64,000 nucleotides of DNA. It comes from Adiantum capillus-veneris. Lineage: Eukaryota; Streptophyta; Polypodiopsida; Polypodiales; Pteridaceae. The stretch's first letter is position 1. Each line of letters starts with the position of its first letter. This document shows positions 58,399 to 64,000 of the stretch, in pieces. Below the pieces are notes generated by a model, which did no database searches, was not told the origin of the DNA, and saw only the letters and a list, made by a program, of their open reading frames with translations. A program made the translations under genes and the position numbers. The stretch spans positions 150,854,793 to 150,918,792 of the forward strand of contig CM043958.1 of NCBI GenBank assembly GCA_014529385.2, in the 5' to 3' direction.

Positions 58399-59438
58399 CT
58401 AAGTGCACTCTGCGCTAAAGCCCCATTCTACATCAACATCAGCATTACAGTTTCCTTTCACAGAAGACTCAACAATGGCTGCATTTGTAGGGGAACCAGC
58501 ATTTGCAGTGGAACCGTCCTCTTTCTTCTTAGCCTCTTTGGCCTTCAACTTAGGACACGACTTGATCAAGTGATCATTAACTTTGCAATAATGGCAACGC
58601 ATCTTCTTTTTGCCCTTATCACCAGAATTGCCAGACGAAGTGCTGCCAGCAGAAACATTAGGAACATAAGTTTTGCCACTCGCAGCAGAACCATAAGAAG
58701 TGGCTGCATTACTGTTACCACCCTTTCTTTGAGAAGCAATAAAAGCCTATTCAACTGCCTAGTCCTGTTTTTTCTGGAAAGCAACTCTTGCAACATCAAT
58801 GTGCATAATGCATCAAACTTGACAACTTCTGGATTTCCTTGGGTCATAAGTCTCCAAGTACTAGCAAAAGTCTGGTAAGAATCTGGTAAGGCATCAAGAA
58901 CAGTCTGCACAAGGGAACTGTCTAAAATGACTTCACCTGCAGAAATAAGTTGCTCATTGATATCCTTGACACTAGCAAGGAAAGTGTCCATATCATCTTC
59001 CTCATGGATAATCTTCAACTCCAGCTCTTTAAGCAGCAAAGCAATTTTAGCCTCATTGCGACTTGCATAAAGACCAGCCAAAATATCCCAAGCTTGTTTT
59101 GCAGATTTTGTTGAACGGATGTGAGGAACAACGGTGCGCTTCACAGACAACGCAATCAATGCATGAGGCTGCGCATCCTTAACATCCCAACGAGCTTGTT
59201 CTGCCGTAGGCAAAACAACTCTAACAACAGCAATCCTTGCAGCAAGACCTGCAACATCCTCAACATCGCCTACATCCTCAGAACCAAGACGTACATCAAT
59301 GCCCTGCACAATATTCCAGACGCCCTTTGACACAAGAACGTGTTGCATCATATAAGCCCACATAGGATAATTGTCCCCATCCAACCTGTCCTCAACAGCA
59401 AACATCTTGAACACATCTGTGTTGTTGTTGTCAGCCAT
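58399..59438 (-). pseudogene. Copia-G gag and zinc knuckle
   Basis: ATG 59438 (MADNNNTDVFKMFAVEDRLD) opens a gag frame that is readable to SRKNRTRQ near 58750. There a small deletion relative to Copia-F shifts the frame. The knuckle MRCHYCKVNDHLIKSC is in a different frame at 58602-58399, with a stop after FSAECT. Confidence 0.92.
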
Positions 59439-59735
59439 GGTAAATGTTGCACCTGATGTGAAAACTGCCCAAAAATAGGAGAAACGGAGCGGGAACAACA
59501 CGTGCTATATAGCGCAAAACGTAGTAGACTGTAAGGCACTTGTTATGCAGAAAACGACACTGACAGAAACTCTGCACAAAATGACGAAATAGCCTGTGCA
59601 GCACTGTCTGTAGTGGAACCGGAGGCCCGAAATATTTGTCGACCTGCGAACGCTCGCCAAACCTCACTGTAATCAGAGAAAGTGAGCAGGTGTGTGCTGG
59701 AGCAGCTGGCGACTAAGCCCGGGAGGACGCAACCT

Positions 59736-59748
59736 GCTCTGATACCAA
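59736..59748 (-). other. Copia-G primer-binding site
   Basis: The minus strand reads TTGGTATCAGAGC one base after the 5' LTR. Confidence 0.93.
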
Positions 59749-59749
59749 T

Positions 59750-59976
59750 TGTTGGAATTAGGGTTGCAGAGAAACACACACAGCTTGGAGAAGACGAAGG
59801 AAGCTCAAGGCACACAATAGAGAGTGTGTTACTTAGTGTGCAATGGAAAGACAGATAGCCCTAGAGTGATGGGAGTATATACAATGCTTGGGGGAAAAAA
59901 CCTCCTAAAGAGAGAAAAAATGCCCCGGCGGTCCTAGTGTGTTCACACACATCACTACCACATGTATATGGTAACA
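59750..59976 (-). repeat. Copia-G 5' LTR
   Basis: 227 bp, beside the PBS. Ends at the degenerate TSD CCGTT. Confidence 0.94.
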
Positions 59977-59981
59977 CCGTT

Positions 59982-60850
59982 GCATCATTACTTGGGTATA
60001 CAGTTTAAGCAGTGTGATGGTGGTATTGCCTTGTGTCAAAAAAGTTACATAGAGACATTGCTATGTAAGTTTGGACTTGAGGATTGCAAACCTATTGCCA
60101 CTCCCATGGAAACAGATTTTGAAGTCGAGCCTACATGATGCTTGCGATCTTGCTGATGTCACTCTTTACCAAACTGCTATTGGCTGCCTCATTTATGTAT
60201 GCAACACTAGGCCAGATATTCAGTTTGCAGTCTCACAGGTCAGCAGATTTATGCATAGCCCACGGTCTAAGCATTGACAGGATGTCAAGAGGATTTTCCG
60301 CTACCGTAGTGGCACTTTACATCTTGGCTTGTTTTATCCCAAGGGGGGATTATTGCCGCCAAACTTACATGCTTTTCCGAACTTTGATTGGGCTGGTTGT
60401 TTTGACACGCGAGTGTCCACAAGTGGTTTTTGTTTCATGCTTGGCAGTTCATGTATATCATGGTTGAGCAAGAAGCAACCTACTGTGGCCACTTCGAGTT
60501 GTGAGGTTGAGTACAGGGCAGTCTTCACAACTACGATTGAGTGTTTATGGCTCAGATGCCTTATGGATGATTTGGGTGTTGGACGGGACACTGCCAACAC
60601 TATCTACACTGACAGTCAGAGCGCATTGGCAATTGCTAGGAACCCAGTTTTTCATGCTCGCACAAAGCACATTGAGGTGCATTACCACTATGTCAGGGAG
60701 AGGCTCTCAACAGGAGAGATCAGCTTGGCTTATGTGCCAACACAGGACAACCTTGCAGATCTTTTCACAAAGGCATTGTCTCGTGAGAAGCTTGAAGCTT
60801 TCCGCAAAGCTTTGCCAGCTCTCGTTCACCGCATCACTTCAGGGGGGATT
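59982..60850 (+). pseudogene. Copia-F RT tail and RNase H
   Basis: Continues Copia-F after Copia-G: LHHYLGIQFKQCDGGIALCQ, then a frame change near 60120 (ETDFEVEP against SLHDACDLADVT), TRPDIQFAVSQVSRFMHS and RNase H from 60329 with FDWAGCFDTRVSTSG, SSCEVEYRAVFTT, YTDSQSALAIARNPVFHART and FTKALSREKLEAFRKAL. A small deletion at the C-terminus replaces GLL with PALVHR. Confidence 0.93.
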
Positions 60851-61077
60851 TGTTACCATATACATGTGGTAGTGATGTGTGTGAACACACTAGGACCGCC
60901 ATGGCATTTTTTTCCTCTTTAGGAGGTTTTTTCCCCCGTGCATTGTATATACGCCCATCACTCTAGGGCTATCTATCTTTCCATTGCACACTAAGTAATA
61001 CACTCTCTATAATGTGCCTTGAGCTTCCTTCGTCTTCTCCAAGATGTGTGTGTTTCTCTGCAACCCTAATTCCAACA
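60851..61077 (+). repeat. Copia-F 3' LTR
   Basis: 227 bp; followed by TSD CTTGG. Confidence 0.95.
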
Positions 61078-61082
61078 CTTGG

Positions 61083-61288
61083 CAAACTTCCACAACTCCG
61101 CTACCGTATGACCCATGCCACCTGCCTACGCATCATCTTAAAATCGTGCACACATACTTCCGAAGTTCTCCTTAAAATTCATGTACAGATACTTCCAAAG
61201 TTCTCTAAAGTTACATACCAATGGGCACCATCTTTTTGGGGTGGGTGGACGTGTTTTACACACTTGCCTGCCCAAGTTGAATTCATTA
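61083..61288. other. Intergenic sequence upstream of the MITE
   Basis: Continues the spacer at 50658-50872 in the pre-insertion genome. A short diverged repeat (CATACTTCCGAAGTTCTC and GATACTTCCAAAGTTCTC) lies at about 61148-61210. Confidence 0.6.
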
Positions 61289-61717
61289 TTAATTAAAGGG
61301 GAAATTACCAAAATACCCCTCTAATTTGTGGAAATTCCCAAAGTACCCCTCAAATTTTAAAAAATCCCAATATACCCTTGCAACATATTGGGATGATTTG
61401 CCTGGATTTTTGCATATTATGATATGCATGACAAGAGGGAGTTCACCAATACACTCGTCTAAAAATGATAAAAATGATGAATAATTTCATCGGAAGAGCC
61501 CACAATACCATACAAAATCCCTCATCTCCTATTGAGGAAGAACCAATCTTTCTTTGAAGAGTTGCAAAAAAAATTGTCTTTAGAGATGTTTATGGCGTTA
61601 ACGAGGGGAATTTAGGGTCAAATACGAGGGGTATAATGAGAATTTTTTAAATTTGAGGGGTATTCTGGGAATTTCCACAAATTAGAGGGTATATTTTTGT
61701 AATTTCCCCTTAATTAA
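61289..61717. mobile_element. MITE with long terminal inverted repeats
   Basis: The left end AGGGGAAATTACCAAAATAC... and right end ...GTAATTTCCCCT are inverted copies extending about 80 bases (CTCTAATTTGTGGAAATTCC against GGAATTTCCACAAATTAGAG). TTAATTAA flanks both ends (61289-61296 and 61710-61717) and may be the TSD or contain a TTAA or TA TSD. The core (about 61376-61610) has no ORF of note, so the element is non-autonomous. The superfamily is uncertain. Confidence 0.85.
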
Positions 61718-61830
61718 ACGATCCCGTTTTCAGAGAATTGCGAGCAGTGAGGGGTATATTGAGAATTTTTTAAATTTCAGGGGTATTCTGGAAATTTCTA
61801 CAAATTAGTCTTTAATTAAACGATCTCCTC
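61718..61830. repeat. Duplicated right end of the MITE with flank
   Basis: GAGGGGTATATTGAGAATTT...AAATTAGTC-TTTAATTAAACGATC repeats 61630-61725 with changes. The flank after it (CTCCTCTTCATAGAAATGCCAGCAG) parallels CCGTTTTCAGAGAATTGCGAGCAG after the first. MITE end and host flank were duplicated together. Confidence 0.75.
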
Positions 61831-62045
61831 TTCATAGAAATGCCAGCAGCGCATTGGTTCAGTAATCCTGCTGGCGCTCTCGAATAACGAGCTCCATCCC
61901 CGCCCAGCCTTGGGCAGCGGGGTTTCGCTGTCCATCTTCTTGGGCGCTGAACCTTTTGCAGGCCGAATAGGAGCTCGCCGTCTGTAGTCCACGCAAGCGC
62001 CCAACTTTGGGCAGACAATCTGTAACCGCCCTCAGTGCCAAAGAG
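61831..62045 (+). promoter_or_regulatory. Proximal promoter / 5' UTR of the VTE4-like gene
   Basis: 215 bases of higher GC content between the MITE duplication and ATG 62046. No clear TATA box within it; the AT-rich MITE ends lie upstream. The transcription start cannot be placed by eye. Confidence 0.5.
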
Positions 62046-62391
62046 ATGGCTACCACGTTTATGCGCTCTCGACTCGTCGCTCCCGCTGATCATGGGTTCC
62101 ATTCGAGTGGCAGCAAGAGGTTGCCGTTCCGCTTGGTCACTCACAAGAAGACGTGGCTGCTGGCCGTCGCCACAGCGTCAGCCTCTGGGCAGCGCAGCAT
62201 CTCTGAGCTCAATGAGGGCATCGCCCACTTCTACGACTCCTCCTCTTCCGTGTGGGAGGATATATGGGGTGAACATATGCACCACGGCTTCTACGATGTA
62301 GGCCTTCCCCTCCCCGCTGCCCTTTCCGCTGATCACAGAGCCGCTCAAGTCCGGATGATAGAGGAGTCCCTCGCTTGGGCTGGCATTTCTG
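62046..62391 (+). other. VTE4: VTE4-like exon 1 (coding part)
   Basis: 346 coding bases, ending WAGIS plus one base of Gly. Donor G|GTAACT at 62392. Reading on past the donor meets a stop at 62456, which supports splicing here. Confidence 0.9.
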
Positions 62392-64000
62392 GTAACTTCA
62401 GCTACTTTGTACTGCAATTGTCCTTGCGAGTTGTTTGCGTCATTGGACCTATGTAGCAGGTGAGAGCAAGGTCAAGACTCAGCCTCAAAGAATTCTAGAT
62501 GTTGGCTGTGGCATTGGAGGAAGCTCTCGGTATCTCGCTCACAAGTATGATGCTCATGTTTTGGGCATCACGCTCAGCCCTGTGCAAGCCAAGAGAGCAA
62601 CCCAGGTCACCTCCTCTGCTGGGCTATCTGATAGGGTATGCACCAAAACCAGCAAGTGTAATGTCGGCTAGGCGCTGGGTGTACTTTTTGCCACTCTACA
62701 CCTTAAAGCTGAGTGCAATGTTACTGCTATTAAATGTATTTAATGGCGACTTTCGGAAAGCATAATCAACTGCCACGTTTTTGAAACATTTTATCTTGGT
62801 ACTCAGGTCAAATTTCAAGTTGCAGATGCTTTAAACCAGCCATTTCCTGATGAGCAGTTTGATTTTGTGTGGTCCATGGAGAGTGGAGAGCACATGCCAG
62901 ATAAGGAAAAGGTATTTATATTCTCTTGTTATCGATAATTAGTTTTGCGAACTTGATGGCAGCAATGTAGTCAGCAAACAATGTGTCCGCAGCAGCATTC
63001 AACATTGCTCAGGGGCTTTTGTTAAAAATGTTGATGCTTTGACCATTTGTTGGCTTAGAGCGAGACTTATGCCAGACATTCTTAATCTGCATGAAACTTT
63101 GAGCTTCTATTGACCTAGTGAACATTTTTGCATTTGACAAAGCCCACTCTTTTTTGAATAAAACGTGTGACAAAGCGATCTTTCTTGTCTTGTCAAGTTA
63201 TTGATCTGGATGTCTCTGTCTCGTTCGTGTGTGCTCATTCTTTCATGCATGTCACCTATTGGTTGATATATTCTTGGTTTTTGTGTGTTTGGCTGCTTTC
63301 TTTGTTTGCGGGGTTTTTATTTGTGTGTTGTGTGTTCTTGCCGGTGGTTTGTATGTGCGTGTGTTCTCCTAAACTTAGTTTTGGTGTGGAGTTGGGGTGG
63401 CTTTGTGCTTCTCTCCCTTCAAGCAGTTTGTTATCCTTTGTTGCTGATGCCTTTGCAAGCTCTTATTGCCACCAGTTGTCTTGCTCTTTTGAAGATTTTT
63501 TGCAAGTTTGGGCGATCTTTCTCTTGGTGATCTTCATTGCCTTGTCCTGCTCGTTTTGAAGAGTCTTATGCAGTAGTGAAGATGGTTATTGGGCAGTGGT
63601 TTTTCTGGTGTTTAGATCTTTGATGCAGATCTGGTATGCGGAGGTGATGAGCTCCAGTGTTGGAGTGCACCTTTCGGCCTTGAAGCTCTGGAGTTTCATA
63701 CTAGAGATACTTAGGTGGAGTTCCGGGTCAGCTGATTCTGCTATAGCTCTCTTTTACAGTTTCCCTTTACTCCCTTGCCTCCAGCTCTTGATGCATATCT
63801 GCATCCCTTGTGTTTTCCCCCCTATGGTTTTGTTGTCCTGTCATATCTCAGGGGTTTTTTCACCGACAATGATGGTATCTGTAATGCCTATGGGCTTCTT
63901 GTAATGCCTTTCAGCCTTTTTGTAATTCCCTTATGTAATACAAAGGGTCCTTGCCTGCCACCTGCTTGATTGCGACGTTGACGCTTCGCGTTGCAGCTGG
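62046..64000 (+). CDS. VTE4: Gamma-tocopherol C-methyltransferase (5' part of gene)
   Basis: The enzyme transfers a methyl group from S-adenosylmethionine to gamma- or delta-tocopherol, giving alpha- or beta-tocopherol, in the plastid (vitamin E pathway). The start is ATG 62046 (MATTFMRSRL); a Ser/Arg-rich transit peptide covers about residues 1-45. Exon 1 encodes LNEGIAHFYDSSSSVWEDIW and EHMHHGFYDV, hallmarks of the family, and DHRAAQVRMIEESL. Exon 2 has the SAM motif ILDVGCGIGGSSRYLA (about 127-142) and GITLSPVQAKRA. Exon 3 has FQVADALNQPFPDEQFDFVW and SMESGEHMPDKEK. The first 209 codons are present and open; the C-terminal part lies beyond the window. MPBQ/MSBQ methyltransferase and other SAM enzymes fit less well because of the WEDIW and HMHHGFYD segments. 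No lesion seen. Confidence 0.93.
62392..62459 (+). other. VTE4: VTE4-like intron 1, 68 bases
   Basis: GTAACT...ATGTAGCAG, phase 1. Very short for a plant intron but T-rich, and it restores the frame (GESKVKTQPQRILDVG). Confidence 0.85.
62460..62635 (+). other. VTE4: VTE4-like exon 2
   Basis: 176 bases, from GESKVKTQ to GLSDR. Encodes the SAM-binding glycine motif. Donor AGG|GTATGC. Confidence 0.9.
62636..62806 (+). other. VTE4: VTE4-like intron 2
   Basis: 171 bases, GTATGC...TACTCAG, phase 0. The acceptor is set by resumption of family sequence VKFQVADAL. Confidence 0.88.
62807..62911 (+). other. VTE4: VTE4-like exon 3
   Basis: 105 bases, 35 codons, from VKFQVADA to MPDKEK. Donor AAG|GTATTT. 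Confidence 0.9.
62912..64000 (+). other. VTE4: VTE4-like intron 3, incomplete (over 1.09 kb)
   Basis: No continuation of the protein family was found to the window edge. T-rich on the plus strand. The part 63860-63950 repeats TGTAAT and CCTTT motifs (TTGTAATGCC, TTGTAATTCC, ATGTAATACAAAG), resembling a LINE-type 3' tail. The window ends CGCGTTGCAG|CTGG, which looks like a splice acceptor but does not lead into expected exon-4 sequence within the four bases available. Confidence 0.6.

Larger units (their letters stand above)
54860..59976 (-). mobile_element. Copia-G: same-family element inserted in inverse orientation
   Basis: 5117 bp with 227-bp LTRs at 54860-55086 and 59750-59976 that are reverse complements of the Copia-F LTR type. 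Flanks CTATT (54855-54859) and CCGTT (59977-59981) differ by two bases; the Copia-G protein homolog predicts CTGTT, so each TSD copy seems to have changed once. LTRs differ at about 10 of 227 positions. Gag to RNase H are all present but broken. Confidence 0.94.
50873..61077 (+). mobile_element. Copia-F: Ty1/Copia element, split by Copia-G
   Basis: A perfect 5-bp TSD CTTGG (50868-50872 and 61078-61082) flanks LTRs of 227 bp (50873-51099 and 60851-61077), beginning TGTTACCATATA and ending ATTCCAACA. PBS and PPT (AGGGGGGATT, 60841-60850) are present. About 5.1 kb without the insertion. LTRs differ at about 16 of 227 positions. The coding region has several stops and frameshifts. Confidence 0.95.

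Noticed and set aside
62007-62045. Upstream extension of the VTE4-like protein
   Set aside because: The open frame continues upstream of ATG 62046 without an ATG. ATG 62046 gives a normal transit-peptide N-terminus.
61812-62144. Minus-strand frames overlapping the VTE4-like 5' region
   Set aside because: GC-rich shadow frames opposite the first exon; no domain.
63980-64000. Exon 4 of the VTE4-like gene at the window edge
   Set aside because: GTTGCAG looks like an acceptor, but only four bases follow and they do not fit the family residues expected after MPDKEK.

Overview
This window comes from the nuclear genome of a land plant. The only host gene is the 5' part of a chloroplast gamma-tocopherol C-methyltransferase gene (VTE4-like, 62046 to beyond 64000). 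It has GT-AG introns, a transit-peptide-like N-terminus and plant-type family motifs. Nearly everything else is nested plant LTR retrotransposons (Ty1/Copia and Ty3/Gypsy), a LINE fragment, a MITE and many long CT/GA, CA/GT and AT microsatellites. The repeat load and degenerate coding content suit a large, repeat-rich genome such as a fern; the lineage is an inference and nothing in the window proves it.

Layout. 1-4900: gene-free sequence with microsatellites, including a 61-bp perfectly alternating purine-pyrimidine tract. 4895-14130: a minisatellite split by Copia-A (minus strand, no pol), whose 5' LTR is itself split by Gypsy-A (plus strand, 7.3 kb). 14135-17583: Gypsy-B, an internally deleted minus-strand element that keeps integrase. 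18339-20540: a roughly 240-bp tandem repeat split by a LINE C-terminal fragment ending in a 33-G homopolymer. 22471-27616: Gypsy-C (minus), same family as Gypsy-A, with one LTR and PBS, gag, protease and RT. 27617-41660: an old Gypsy-D remnant split by Copia-B (minus, perfect 5-bp TSD), whose RNase H region is split by Copia-C (minus, perfect 5-bp TSD), the youngest and most intact element. 41597-48600: a Copia RT scrap, microsatellites and a tandem set of TATA-(CT)n modules. 48620-49690: the 5' LTR and gag of Copia-E, ending abruptly in a 0.95-kb hyper-palindromic array (49691-50657). 50873-61077: Copia-F (plus, perfect TSD), whose RT is split by Copia-G (minus), a member of the same family. 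61289-61825: a MITE with long inverted repeats and a duplicated right end, directly upstream of the VTE4-like gene.

Relations. LTR divergences counted by eye (Copia-C about 0.7%, Copia-B about 1.6%, Copia-G about 4.4%, Copia-F about 7%) agree with the nesting order. No pol ORF is fully open. Copia-C comes closest, with one UAG in about 1393 codons. Some stops are shared between copies of one family (UAA in Copia-F and -G, UGA in Gypsy-A and -C), so those stops predate the insertions.

The least explained structure is the palindromic array: eleven copies of one 44-bp module in both orientations, forming at least two 44-6-44 hairpins, with an inverted spacer module and a 73-bp tandem triplication. 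I do not recognise it as a described element.
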